NCBI GenBank assembly: GCA_002425225.1
Contig: DILV01000034.1
Coordinates: 1 to 64,000, forward strand
Length of the DNA: 64,000 bases
Direction: 5' to 3'
Source: Thiothrix sp. UBA5583
Lineage (GTDB): Bacteria; Pseudomonadota; Gammaproteobacteria; Thiotrichales; Thiotrichaceae
Under the pieces are notes generated by a model. The model was not told where the DNA came from. It was given only the letters and a program-made list of their open reading frames with translations, and searched no databases. This document shows, one piece after another, positions 9,187 through 17,184 of this stretch (the stretch's first letter is position 1; each line of letters begins with the position of its first letter). The position numbers and the translations under genes are program-made.

Positions 9187-10395
9187 CAGGGCGACCGCAT
9201 ATAAATTCTCACGCAAATAAGACCTTGGCGCGGTAGGTATCATCCCACGCGGCTTTGTTTTGCTTTTTTGGCAAACTGAGTTTGGAGCCTTCGTGTTCAA
9301 AGAGGTTGATGCACAGGTGGCGGATGCTGGTCATCATGGCGGGGCCATTTCCCTTACGGATACGGCTGGCATCTTCCGAGAAGGTCACATCCAGCCGCCA
9401 GTGCAGGGTGTTCTCAATCCCCCAATGCCCACGGACTGCCTTGGCGAACAGTTTGGCATCAGCGGGGATGGAGGCGATGAAGAAACGCTGTTCTACCGTG
9501 GTCGTGTCACCTTGTGTGCATTCCCGCTCAACCATGCCGATGCTACGTAACCCTGTCCACACCTCAATATTGGGCAGGGTGGTGAGGTCTTCGGTGATCC
9601 AGTAACGGCGGATTTCCAACCTGCCATGATCCTTGTCGAGTTCTTCTGTGTAAGTATGGGGGACAGCATTGAAAGCGTGTTCCCGTGCGGTGGTGAAGTA
9701 ATCGTCCACCGCTTCATGCAGGTTGCTTTGGTTGCCTTTCAGCCCCATCACGTAATCACCTTGCTGTTCCTTAATCTGTTCGGCAATGGTGCGTTGGCAG
9801 CCCATCGCGTCCAGCGTCACAATGCAGCCTTTCAGTTCCAACAGCTCAAGCAGCTTGGGGATAGCGGTGATTTCATTGGATTTCTCATCGGTTGCCTCTT
9901 GTGCCAATACCAGACGGTTTTCACACGCCCAGGCCGTCACCATGTGCAAAGGCTTGCCGCCATTGGCGCGGTCACGTGAACCTCTGGCGGTTTTGCCATC
10001 AACCGCGATAACCTCTTGAACTTCGCGTTTGACCGCCTGCGTCCAATTCATGAAGCACTCCCGGAATTTGACGGGCGACAGACGGGTCATCACATATTCA
10101 ATGCAGTCGTGGGAAGGAACTCCATTCGCCAGCGGCACGTACTGGCGTAGCCAATCCAGCTTGGTGTGTCCAAAATCTTCTATTGCTTCCCAACCTTTGG
10201 CATTACTGCATACCGCACTGACCACCAGTACCAGTATGTCCAACAGCGCGTGGCGTTTGTTACGCTCTATCCGGGGATCTTCCAATGGCGAAAAATGATC
10301 TATCAGGCTGGCACTCATGGTTTTTCCGTAGCGGCTAAAACCGGTAGTGTCGCTAACTGCATTGTTTCAATGCAAATTTATATGCGCTCGCCCTG
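9187..10395 (-). mobile_element. ISAs1-family insertion sequence, complete, 1209 bp
   Basis: Terminal inverted repeats lie at 9187-9207 and 10375-10395 and match at 20 of 21 positions (outer bases CAGGGCGA). The 10-bp direct repeat CCTGTCATTG flanks the element at 9177-9186 and 10396-10405 without a mismatch. A single intact transposase gene fills it. The perfect target duplication and intact gene indicate a recent, possibly active copy. Confidence 0.95.
9209..10318 (-). CDS. ISAs1-family transposase
   Basis: This 369-residue DDE transposase has the N-terminal DUF4372-like/H-repeat segment FSPLEDPRIERNKRHALLDI and the catalytic triad in AVDGKTARGS (first Asp), VTLDAMGCQ (second Asp) and RGHWGIENTLHW (Glu). 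The length matches the family (about 370). The start at 10318 lies 57 bp inside the right inverted repeat, as expected. It disrupts the DUF218 gene on the other strand. Confidence 0.95.
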   Translation of the reverse strand: MSASLIDHFSPLEDPRIERNKRHALLDILVLVVSAVCSNAKGWEAIEDFGHTKLDWLRQYVPLANGVPSHDCIEYVMTRLSPVKFRECFMNWTQAVKREVQEVIAVDGKTARGSRDRANGGKPLHMVTAWACENRLVLAQEATDEKSNEITAIPKLLELLELKGCIVTLDAMGCQRTIAEQIKEQQGDYVMGLKGNQSNLHEAVDDYFTTAREHAFNAVPHTYTEELDKDHGRLEIRRYWITEDLTTLPNIEVWTGLRSIGMVERECTQGDTTTVEQRFFIASIPADAKLFAKAVRGHWGIENTLHWRLDVTFSEDASRIRKGNGPAMMTSIRHLCINLFEHEGSKLSLPKKQNKAAWDDTYRAKVLFA

Positions 10396-10611
10396 CCTGT
10401 CATTGTCGTTTCGCAGCTTTATCATCTTTCCCGTAGTAAAATGGCGTTTAGGAAAGAGGGTTTTGTTAATATCGGGGCGGCATATCCCCATTATTTTGAA
10501 TGGCGTGATGTCTACGCATCATTACGCGAATTGCCTGCATGGTTGGATTATTGTTTCAGAATAAGTTAGGAGCTTGAGTAATTCTCAGCATTTATCAAAG
10601 GAATAAAAGCT

Positions 10612-10914
10612 ATGTCAGATTTGTCATCTAGGTTTTGCGTGTTTTTCAAAAATGAGGAGTTTGTTGTTTTATATGGAGAAGATATGTGGGCGGATAAAAA
10701 GGTATTTTATGATTTCCACCACAGAATACTTGAGGAATTATGCCAAAAAGTAGAGTCATACGGCTTTCCGCTTGAAGTGGAGGATCGGCACGAGAAAACG
10801 TTTATCACCTTGCACAATGAAATGACTTTAAATCAATGGTTTAAAAAATATCATCCGATTGAGTCTTGTGTTCATTTACGCGAAAAGCAAGAACGGCTGA
10901 AAAAGTTAATTTAA
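10612..10914 (+). CDS. hypothetical protein
   Basis: This encodes a 100-residue soluble, charged protein (FCVFFKNEEFVVLYGEDMW, then ILEELCQKVESYGFPLEVED). AAAGGA lies 12 bases before the ATG. The gene is noticeably more A+T-rich than its neighbours, with many AAA, ATT and TTT codons, which suggests acquisition from elsewhere. No family recognised. It is followed after 1 bp by a short VOC gene. Confidence 0.5.
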   Translation: MSDLSSRFCVFFKNEEFVVLYGEDMWADKKVFYDFHHRILEELCQKVESYGFPLEVEDRHEKTFITLHNEMTLNQWFKKYHPIESCVHLREKQERLKKLI

Positions 10915-10915
10915 G

Positions 10916-11194
10916 ATGCAGCAAACACACCCACAATTGAATTTATTGGTATTGCGCTGTCGTGACATTGAACTCACCCGTTTGTTTTACGAGGGACTGA
11001 ACCTCCACTTTATCTCGGAACAGCACGGTAACGGTTTAAGGCACTATGCTGCTGTGATGGACAACGGGTTGGTTTTGGAACTCTACCCCGCCAAGGGTGA
11101 GCCGGATAACACCCGTCTGGGCTTTCATTTCGGTGGGAAAAGCCAGCGTGTCTTGCAAGATCCTGACGGGCGATACGTGGAGGTATGGCAATGA
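10916..11194 (+). CDS. VOC/glyoxalase-fold protein, shortened
   Basis: This 92-residue protein resembles the VOC superfamily: it opens with LNLLVLRCRDIELTRLFYEGL and ends with VLQDPDGRYVEVWQ. Between LGFHFGG and VLQDPDGR the usual stretch of about 25 residues, covering a beta-alpha unit, is missing, so the protein is shorter than the normal 115-125. Either it has an internal deletion and is non-functional or it is a minimal variant. Potential metal ligands (His at QHGNG/RHY, Glu in LVLELYPA and YVEVW) remain. Confidence 0.65.
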   Translation: MQQTHPQLNLLVLRCRDIELTRLFYEGLNLHFISEQHGNGLRHYAAVMDNGLVLELYPAKGEPDNTRLGFHFGGKSQRVLQDPDGRYVEVWQ

Positions 11195-11320
11195 AAACGA
11201 ATATTTCATCCTGTGTCGCGTCCCTTATGCTCATATCCCCTTAAAGAGCTACCCGCTGTTCAAGGCACGGCATATCCTCGAGGCGAGGTTATCAGCACAT
11301 AGATACCCGACGGAGCGTAC
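11195..11320. other. intergenic stretch with no supported gene
   Basis: A 17-codon frame (11191-11244) overlaps the preceding stop as ATGA and looks like the beginning of a signal peptide (MKTNISSCVASLMLISP), but it stops at once. It may be the stump of a decayed exported-protein gene next to the IS481 remnant. Nothing else is visible before 11321. Confidence 0.3.
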
Positions 11321-11443
11321 ATGAAACTACACCCAGAAGCACTCACAACCCCCAAATTACGGGCAGAAATCAAGGCATCGTCCCTGACCCAAAAGGCGCT
11401 GGCCGAGCAATACAATGTCAGCCGTCTGACAGTCCGCAAGTAG
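11321..11443 (+). pseudogene. IS481-family transposase, N-terminal remnant
   Basis: The 40 residues from ATG 11321 match the N-terminal HTH region of one IS481 transposase group (KLHPEALTTPKLRAEIKAS, then KALAEQYNVSRLTVRK). A TAG at 11441 sits where the family has the Trp codon of TVRKW, and similar sequence ends about 30 bases further on. The catalytic domain is absent. A dead fragment. Confidence 0.7.
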
Positions 11444-11558
11444 CAGAAATTACGACGTAAAGTAGCGCAAGGTACGACTTAATAGACTGATGTTTTCTAT
11501 GAAGTTGTGTGTGATGCATGATGTTGCCATCGTCAATCAAGCCAACACCGGGGTTTCC

Positions 11559-12173
11559 ATGCGCCATTTACTGCATTACCTGCTCATTGCCATGCTGAGC
11601 CTTGCCTCAGTCGGCTGTGCTACCCATGCCTTGCATTCCAGCAAAAACGCCAGCACCGAAAAAATCAACAGTTTCCTGATCACCCCGGACAAAGCCACGC
11701 TGGTGGTGGCGGGTGAACAACACCATTTCATTTTCCCGCTAAGTGAGCCGCTGAAATCGGTATTGCAATGGAGTGGACGCACCAAACTTACCCCGGCTTT
11801 TGACAAATTCACTGTGAATGCAGGGCAAAACGTCAGCGGTAGCTACACCTTGCAGGCTGACGTAGGCAAACTCACGGTGGAAGAGCATCAATTCCTGACT
11901 CAGCGTGGTTTCCGCCAACAGGGCAATACCTTGGCTTACAGTGCCAGCATCCAGGGCACACGTTATCTGGCAGGCAATGTACGAGTGCCGCAAACCGCGT
12001 TCTTCCGCCAGCCATATGAATTGACCGTGGTTGAGCCGGATGGTGTAGCCAATACCGCTGCAAAAATTGCCCTGACCCCGCTGACGCTGGCAGCAGATGG
12101 TGCGACCGCCGTGCTGGGCGGGATTGTGCTTGCGCCGTTCTTTGGTTTGCTGATGGTGTCCGGCGGGCTGTAA
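11559..12173 (+). CDS. lipoprotein, function unknown
   Basis: This 204-residue protein has a lipoprotein signal (MRHLLHYLLIAMLSLASVGC, lipobox Cys at residue 20). The ATG at 11559 is preferred over an in-frame start 69 bases upstream because the latter would place a polar 23-residue leader ahead of the signal. The mature part is beta-rich and ends in a Gly/Ala/Leu-rich hydrophobic stretch (TAVLGGIVLAPFFGLLMVSGGL), which may contact membrane. No known family recognised. It converges on the dusC-like gene, leaving 19 bp between stops. Confidence 0.65.
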   Translation: MRHLLHYLLIAMLSLASVGCATHALHSSKNASTEKINSFLITPDKATLVVAGEQHHFIFPLSEPLKSVLQWSGRTKLTPAFDKFTVNAGQNVSGSYTLQADVGKLTVEEHQFLTQRGFRQQGNTLAYSASIQGTRYLAGNVRVPQTAFFRQPYELTVVEPDGVANTAAKIALTPLTLAADGATAVLGGIVLAPFFGLLMVSGGL

Positions 12174-12192
12174 GGCTACGACAGGCTGGTTG

Positions 12193-13134
12193 CTACCCGC
12201 GATGCAATGCGGGCTTGATGGCATCCAACGCAGGCATCCGCTTGATGTGCTGGAACAGGTTATCCGCCTGCGGGTATTGGCGGCGCAAATAGGTAAACCA
12301 CTGCTTGACGAAACTGGCGGCGTATTTGGGGGCGCGTGTTTCCAGATGGCTGGCGTATTCGACCACCAGCGGCAGCACCTCTGCCCATGCCAGCGGGGTG
12401 TAGTCTGCCCTCGTGTGCTGGGCGTGGATAGCGCGGGCAAGATCGGGGAAACTCAACGCGCCACGCCCCAACATCAGGTCGGTGCAGCCACTTTCCGCTT
12501 GGGCTTGACGTGCATTCGCTGCCGACCAGATTTCACCGTTGGCAATCACCGGCAGGCTCAGTTTGGGTTTGATCTTGCCGATTTCCTCCCAATAGGCTGG
12601 GGGTAAATAGCCGTGCTGTTTGGTGCGGGCGTGAATGCACAGTTCGGTCGCCCCGGCAGCTTCCACCCCTAGCGCAATGTCTTCCAGCAGGCTGCTGTCC
12701 TTGAAGCCGAGGCGGATTTTGGCGGTAACGGGGATGTGCGGGCTGACCGCTGCCCGCACCGCCTTGACGATGGCGTGTACTCGTTCCGGTTCGCGCAGCA
12801 GCACCGAGCCGCCGTCGCTCTTGTTGACGGTTTTGGAGGGGCAGCCGAAATTGAGGTCAATGCCGGGGACTGCAAGCTGTTCCAGCACCTGCGCATTCAG
12901 CGCCATACAGTCGGGGTCGCCGCCCAGCAATTGTACGTACACCGGGGTTCCGGCGGGGGTTTTCCCACCTGTCAGCAGTTCGGGGCAGGCGCGGTAAAAC
13001 ACCCGTGCGGGCAAGCGCCGGTCTACCACGCGCACGAATTCGGTCACGCAGCGGTCATAGCCGCCAACGCGGGTGAGCAGGTCGCGCATGGTGTGATCCA
13101 TCACGCCTTCCATCGGGGCGAGGATCAGGCGCAT
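12193..13134 (-). CDS. dusC: tRNA-dihydrouridine synthase, DusC type
   Basis: This 313-residue flavoenzyme has the Dus TIM-barrel start MRLILAPMEGVMDHTMRDLL, the GIDLNFGCPSKTVNKSDGGS motif with the catalytic Cys (residue ~98), KIRLGF and ELCIHARTKQHGY for FMN and tRNA contacts, and VIANGEIW. DusC reduces U16 in tRNA. Length and the TEFVRV signature fit the DusC group rather than DusA or DusB. It is transcribed alone, convergent with the upstream lipoprotein gene. Confidence 0.9.
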   Translation of the reverse strand: MRLILAPMEGVMDHTMRDLLTRVGGYDRCVTEFVRVVDRRLPARVFYRACPELLTGGKTPAGTPVYVQLLGGDPDCMALNAQVLEQLAVPGIDLNFGCPSKTVNKSDGGSVLLREPERVHAIVKAVRAAVSPHIPVTAKIRLGFKDSSLLEDIALGVEAAGATELCIHARTKQHGYLPPAYWEEIGKIKPKLSLPVIANGEIWSAANARQAQAESGCTDLMLGRGALSFPDLARAIHAQHTRADYTPLAWAEVLPLVVEYASHLETRAPKYAASFVKQWFTYLRRQYPQADNLFQHIKRMPALDAIKPALHRG

Positions 13135-13293
13135 GGGGTGGAATGTTGGCTGGTCATGCCGCAGAACTCTAGCGGGAATGAGGTCTGTTGGCTAGCGGGA
13201 ATGGCTTTTTACCTGTAATCGCCAGCACCCACCCGTAGAATTTACAAGCGCGAACCCGTGACATCTCCATCGAACTTGCGCAATAATGTGCTG

Positions 13294-13313
13294 TATAATA
13301 ATCATTTCAGGAG
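13294..13313 (+). promoter_or_regulatory. putative -10 element and ribosome site of the TPR gene
   Basis: A consensus TATAAT at 13294-13299 and AGGAG at 13309-13313 precede ATG 13320. A well-spaced -35 is not evident (ATCGAA is at 19 bp), so the promoter call rests mainly on the -10 hexamer. Confidence 0.4.
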
Positions 13314-13319
13314 ATAATC

Positions 13320-14066
13320 ATGCCGGTTCTTGGTGGACTTGTCCTTTTGATCCAGATTGCCTTTGCCATCCACGTCGTGCGTACCGGGCGTGAAACATTC
13401 TGGATTTACATCATCGCCTTTCTCCCCGGTATTGGCTGTGCCGTATACTTTTTCACGCAGGTCTTGCCAGAAATGCGCCACAGCCGCACCGTGCGCTCTG
13501 CCAGCAACCGCCTGCTGAAAGCCATCGACCCGGAACGTGAATTGCGCCGCCGCAAAGACGAACTGGAAATTGCCGATACGGTTGCCAACCGCGTCAAACT
13601 GGCGGCGGAATGTATCGAAGCCGGGTTTCATGACGATGCCATTGCCTTGCTGCAACGTTGCCAGCAAAACGGGCACGATGACCCGGACATCCTGCTGAAA
13701 CTGGCACAAGCACAATTCGGTGCAGGACAATTCCAAAGCAGCGTAGCGACACTGGATACGCTGATTCAAGCTAACCCCAATTTCCGCTCACATGACGGGC
13801 ATTTGTTGTACGCTCGCAGCCTCGAAGCCTTGGGCAAGATTCCACAAGCACTGGAAGAATTTCAGGCACTAGCAGCTACCTACCCCGGCGAAGAAGCCCG
13901 TTGGCACTACGCCCAGCTTTTGCAACAAAGCGGGCAAACTGGACGCGCCCGCCAAGTACTGGAAGATATTCAGCTACGTGCCCGCCGTGCTCCCAAATAT
14001 TACCGCCGTAAGGAACAGGAATGGATCAAGCAGGCAGAACAGATGCTGAAAACCCTGCAAACCTGA
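13320..14066 (+). CDS. membrane-anchored tetratricopeptide repeat protein
   Basis: This 248-residue protein has two N-terminal hydrophobic helices (residues ~3-20 and 28-46), then a cytoplasmic TPR domain (HDDAIALLQRCQQNG, KLAQAQFGAGQFQSSVATLD, YARSLEALGKIPQALEEFQ) and a basic C-terminal helix. The N-terminal phospholipase D-nuclease-like two-helix pattern is typical of such anchored TPR proteins. Probably a scaffold at the inner membrane; partner unknown. It converges on dps. Confidence 0.72.
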   Translation: MPVLGGLVLLIQIAFAIHVVRTGRETFWIYIIAFLPGIGCAVYFFTQVLPEMRHSRTVRSASNRLLKAIDPERELRRRKDELEIADTVANRVKLAAECIEAGFHDDAIALLQRCQQNGHDDPDILLKLAQAQFGAGQFQSSVATLDTLIQANPNFRSHDGHLLYARSLEALGKIPQALEEFQALAATYPGEEARWHYAQLLQQSGQTGRARQVLEDIQLRARRAPKYYRRKEQEWIKQAEQMLKTLQT

Positions 14067-14093
14067 ACCGGCAAAGCACCCCAATACCCCTGC

Positions 14094-14562
14094 TTATTCC
14101 AACATGCTGCGCAACATCCACGCATTTTTTTCATGGATTTGCATCCGCTGGGTGAGCAAATCGGCAGTCGGTTCATCACCTGCCTCATCCACCACCGGGA
14201 AAATGCTGCGGGCAGTACGCACCACTGCTTCCTGACCTTCCACCAGATTACGGATCATGTCCTGTGCTTTCGGTACACCCTCTTCTTCCGGGATGGAAGA
14301 CAAACGGCTGTAAGCGGCATAAGTACCGGGAGCGACATGCCCCAACGCACGGATGCGTTCGGCAATCAAATCCACCGCCAGTGCCAGCTCGTTGTATTGC
14401 GTCTCGAACATGAGGTGCAAGGTGTTGAACATCGGCCCGGTCACGTTCCAGTGGTAATTGTGGGTCTTGAGATACAAGGTGTAAGTATCCGCCAGCAAGC
14501 GGGAAAGCCCGTCTGCAATCGCCTGACGTTGTTCTGTCTGAATGCCGATATTGATGTCCATG
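14094..14562 (-). CDS. dps: Dps-type ferritin-like DNA-protection protein
   Basis: This 155-residue Dps/ferritin-like protein has the ferroxidase motif [26 protein letters not shown] (split here over residues ~32-57), which supplies the His, Asp and Glu ligands, and [14 protein letters not shown]. Dps dodecamers oxidise and store iron and shield DNA during peroxide or starvation stress. MDINIG at 14562 follows a GGAGA site 8 bases upstream; an in-frame ATG 53 bases further has none. A promoter is visible just upstream. Confidence 0.9.
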
Positions 14563-14600
14563 TTTGTTTCTCCGTGTTTGTTTTGTGTGTCGATGAAGTC

Positions 14601-14629
14601 AGTATAAGCAGCCACCGATAGACAGTAAA
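14601..14629 (-). promoter_or_regulatory. sigma-70-type promoter of dps
   Basis: On the minus strand TTTACT (14624-14629) and TATACT (14601-14606) are separated by 17 bp and end 38 bp before the dps ATG. Spacing and hexamers fit a sigma-70 promoter. No clear OxyR or Fur box was identified. Confidence 0.55.
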
Positions 14630-14742
14630 ACAGTATGTTTTTATCGTTTCATTCTATTAAATCGCACAATGAAAGGATTGTTTTGCTCTACCCGCCACAG
14701 TGTTAAAATCATGCGTTTACTCGGTTTTTGTCGGAGTTTGTA

Positions 14743-15870
14743 ATGCTCAAAGTAGGTTTTGTCGGTTGGCGCGGCATGGTTGGCTCGGTTCTGATGGAGC
14801 GGATGCAGGCCGAAAACGATTTTCAGGGCTTTGAACCTGTGTTTTTCACCACTTCACAATCCGGCAAGGCTGGCCCGGATGTCGGTTTCGGCGCCAAACC
14901 GCTGGAAGACGCGATGAATATCGACAAGCTGGCGGAAATGGACATCATCGTTTCCTGCCAGGGCGGCGATTACACCACCGCCGTCTACGAACCGCTGCGT
15001 GCCCGCTGGAATGGCTACTGGATTGACGCCGCTTCCACCCTGCGCATGAAAGACGATGCCATCATCGTGCTCGATCCGGTGAACCGCAATGTGATTGATG
15101 CTGGCCTGCAAAACGGCATCAGGAACTACATCGGCGGCAACTGCACCGTTTCCCTGATGCTGATGGCACTGGGCGGCCTGTTTGAAAAAGGGCTGGTGGA
15201 ATGGATCACTTCCATGACCTATCAGGCTGCTTCCGGGGCGGGTGCGAAAAACATGCGCGAACTGCTGACCCAGATGGGCGAGCTGAATGCCGAAGTGGGC
15301 GATTTGCTGGCAAACCCGGCTTCCGCCATCCTCGACATTGATACCAAAGTCACTGCCAAACTGAATGACGGCACGCTTTCCACCGCCAATTTCGGCGCAC
15401 CCCTAGCTGGCAGCCTGATCCCGTGGATCGACAAAGCCTGGGAAAACGGTCAGACCAAGGAAGAGTGGAAAGGCATTGCTGAAACCAACAAGATTCTGGG
15501 CAAAACCGCAGGCAACATCATTCCGGTAGACGGCCAGTGCGTGCGTATCGGCGCCATGCGTTGCCACTCGCAGGGTTTCACCATCAAGCTGAAAGAAAAC
15601 CTGCCACTGGACGAAATCGAAGCCATTATCGCCAGCCACAACGAGTGGGTGAAAGTCATCCCGAATGACAAGGAATCCACCCTGCACGGCCTGACCCCGG
15701 TACAGGCTTCCGGCACACTGACCATCCCGGTCGGACGTATCCGCAAGATGAACCTAGGGCCGGAATACATCACCGCATTTACCGTCGGCGACCAGTTGCT
15801 GTGGGGTGCGGCAGAACCCGTGCGCCGTATGCTGAAAATTGCCCTAGAGCATGTCGGGGCAGGTCAGTAA
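14743..15870 (+). CDS. asd: aspartate-semialdehyde dehydrogenase
   Basis: This 375-residue enzyme of the gammaproteobacterial asd type begins with the NADP-binding [14 protein letters not shown] segment, has the nucleophile Cys134 in [10 protein letters not shown] and the substrate-binding region [16 protein letters not shown]. It reduces aspartyl phosphate to the semialdehyde that feeds lysine/diaminopimelate, threonine and methionine synthesis in the cytoplasm. The start at 14743 fits family N-termini; a 5-residue longer start is less likely. lysA, further along this pathway, is 18 kb away. Confidence 0.95.
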   Translation: MLKVGFVGWRGMVGSVLMERMQAENDFQGFEPVFFTTSQSGKAGPDVGFGAKPLEDAMNIDKLAEMDIIVSCQGGDYTTAVYEPLRARWNGYWIDAASTLRMKDDAIIVLDPVNRNVIDAGLQNGIRNYIGGNCTVSLMLMALGGLFEKGLVEWITSMTYQAASGAGAKNMRELLTQMGELNAEVGDLLANPASAILDIDTKVTAKLNDGTLSTANFGAPLAGSLIPWIDKAWENGQTKEEWKGIAETNKILGKTAGNIIPVDGQCVRIGAMRCHSQGFTIKLKENLPLDEIEAIIASHNEWVKVIPNDKESTLHGLTPVQASGTLTIPVGRIRKMNLGPEYITAFTVGDQLLWGAAEPVRRMLKIALEHVGAGQ

Positions 15871-15943
15871 CCATCCTCCGCTGGCACGGGGATACAGACC
15901 CCGTTGCCAGCAACTCTTCCCACTTGCCCTAGGCAATAACCCC

Positions 15944-16867
15944 ATGCCAATCCCCGACTACCAGACCCTGATGCGCCCCCTGCTGCAACTGGCAGCCGAC
16001 CAGCAGGAACACAAGCTGCGGGATGCGGTTGAAACACTCGCCAACCACTATCAGCTCAATGAAACCGAACGCAGCGAAATCCTGCCCAGTGGCACGCAAA
16101 CCGTGTTCAGCAACCGGGTTGGCTGGGCGCGTTCCTACCTGAAACAGGCAGGCGCGTTGCGTTCACCCCGGCGCGGGCATTTCGTCATTACCGATCGTGG
16201 GCTGCACTTACTGCAAGGCAACCCAGACAACATCCGCATCAGCACGCTGGAACAGTTTCCTGAATTCCAGGAATTCAAGAATCGCCGCCGCCCACTCAAA
16301 CCCAGCGGAATGCCCACCCTGAACATGGATTCCGAGGTGATTTTCGACGACACCCCGGAAGACATCCTTGCCTCCGCCTACCGCCTGCTTCGCCAAAACC
16401 TTGAACAGGAAGTGCTGGAAACCGTCAAGGAAGCCTCACCCGTGTTCTTTGAAAAACTGGTGGTCGATTTGCTGGTGAAAATGGGCTACGGCGGCAACCG
16501 CCAGGATGCAGGCCGCGCCATTGGCAAAAGCGGTGACGGCGGCATCGACGGCATCATTAACGAAGACCGCCTCGGCCTCGACGTAATTTACATGCAAGCC
16601 AAACGCTGGGAAGCTACCGTAGGTCGCCCCGAAATCCAGAAATTTGCCGGAGCCTTGCAGGGGCAACGGGCAAAGAAGGGCATTTTCATCACCACCTCCG
16701 GCTTTTCCCGCGAAGCCCGCGACTATGCCCGCATTATTGACACCCGCATCATCCTGATTGACGGCGAAAAGCTGGCAGCCCTGATGGTGGAATACAACGT
16801 AGGCATATCAGTGGTTGAGCGCTATGAGGTGAAGAAGGTGGATACAGATTATTTTGAGGGTGGGTGA
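15944..16867 (+). CDS. mrr: Mrr-type restriction endonuclease
   Basis: This 307-residue protein has the Mrr layout: an N-terminal winged helix (TLMRPLLQLAADQQEHKLRD ... RGHFVITDRGLHLL) and a C-terminal PD-(D/E)xK nuclease with VDLLVKMGYGG, GDGGIDGI and IYMQAKRW (Asp and QxK active-site residues) and KGIFITTSGFS. Mrr enzymes cut DNA carrying foreign methylation, so this is a stand-alone type IV defence gene. MPIPDYQ at 15944 matches the family N-terminus; the longer open frame reaching back into asd is not used. It overlaps the next gene by 4 bp. Confidence 0.9.
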   Translation: MPIPDYQTLMRPLLQLAADQQEHKLRDAVETLANHYQLNETERSEILPSGTQTVFSNRVGWARSYLKQAGALRSPRRGHFVITDRGLHLLQGNPDNIRISTLEQFPEFQEFKNRRRPLKPSGMPTLNMDSEVIFDDTPEDILASAYRLLRQNLEQEVLETVKEASPVFFEKLVVDLLVKMGYGGNRQDAGRAIGKSGDGGIDGIINEDRLGLDVIYMQAKRWEATVGRPEIQKFAGALQGQRAKKGIFITTSGFSREARDYARIIDTRIILIDGEKLAALMVEYNVGISVVERYEVKKVDTDYFEGG

Positions 16868-17064
16868 AACGCTACAATACTGCCAAAAACGTTCGTGCCA
16901 AAGTAGGCATGACCCAAGTGGAATTTGCAGCAACGTTTGGCATCAGTGTCAGCACCTTGCGCCATTGGGAACGCGGGGATCGCACCCCGCACGGTGCTGC
17001 ACGGGTATTGCTGCATGTAGTGGCGAAAGAGCCGCAAGCAGTGTTGCGGGCATTGGCTCATTAA
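16864..17064 (+). CDS. short XRE/NadS-like HTH protein, possible orphan antitoxin
   Basis: This 66-residue protein is mostly one helix-turn-helix (VGMTQVEFAATFGISVSTLR, then HWERGDRTPHGAARVLLHVV), closest to NadS/HigA-like antitoxins. Those are usually about 95-105 residues, so about 30 N-terminal residues are missing. It starts at GTG 16864 inside the mrr stop, suggesting translational coupling. No toxin gene is adjacent. It could be a remnant of a toxin-antitoxin module or a regulator of mrr. Confidence 0.6.
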   Translation: MKRYNTAKNVRAKVGMTQVEFAATFGISVSTLRHWERGDRTPHGAARVLLHVVAKEPQAVLRALAH

Positions 17065-17148
17065 CCGAAACAGTTATCTGTGAACTTAACCATGCCCAAG
17101 GAAATAAACCTTGAGTCAACAACTGCTTATCCGCCTCCTTCTGATTAG

Positions 17149-17178
17149 AAAACGCCGCTTTAAATAGGCGGCGTTTTT
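17149..17178. terminator. bidirectional rho-independent terminator
   Basis: A 10-bp stem (17149-17158 with 17168-17177) with a 9-nt loop is followed by T-rich sequence on both strands. It can end the mrr/HTH transcript from the left and, before the IS insertion, would have ended clpB from the right. Confidence 0.75.
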
Positions 17179-17184
17179 GTTTCT

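Larger units (their letters stand above)
8793..10569 (+). pseudogene. DUF218 (YdcF/SanA-type) membrane protein gene split by an IS
   Basis: The first part (8793-9186) encodes an N-terminal membrane anchor and the DUF218 core (YAVVLGNQVYPSGEPSERLKAR, IIVSGGLGKEG, DSYGNNTHLTALNA). It is cut after LDQPVI by an ISAs1-family element. Beyond the element, bases 10406-10569 continue exactly in frame (VVSQLYHLSRSKMAFRKEGF ... WLDYCFRIS, stop 10567). Removing the element and one copy of the 10-bp duplication gives a continuous 185-residue protein of normal family length. The insertion is recent: both halves are otherwise free of damage. DUF218 proteins act in cell-envelope processes (ElyC/SanA). The present truncated product ends in 24 residues or so read from IS sequence. 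Confidence 0.9.
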
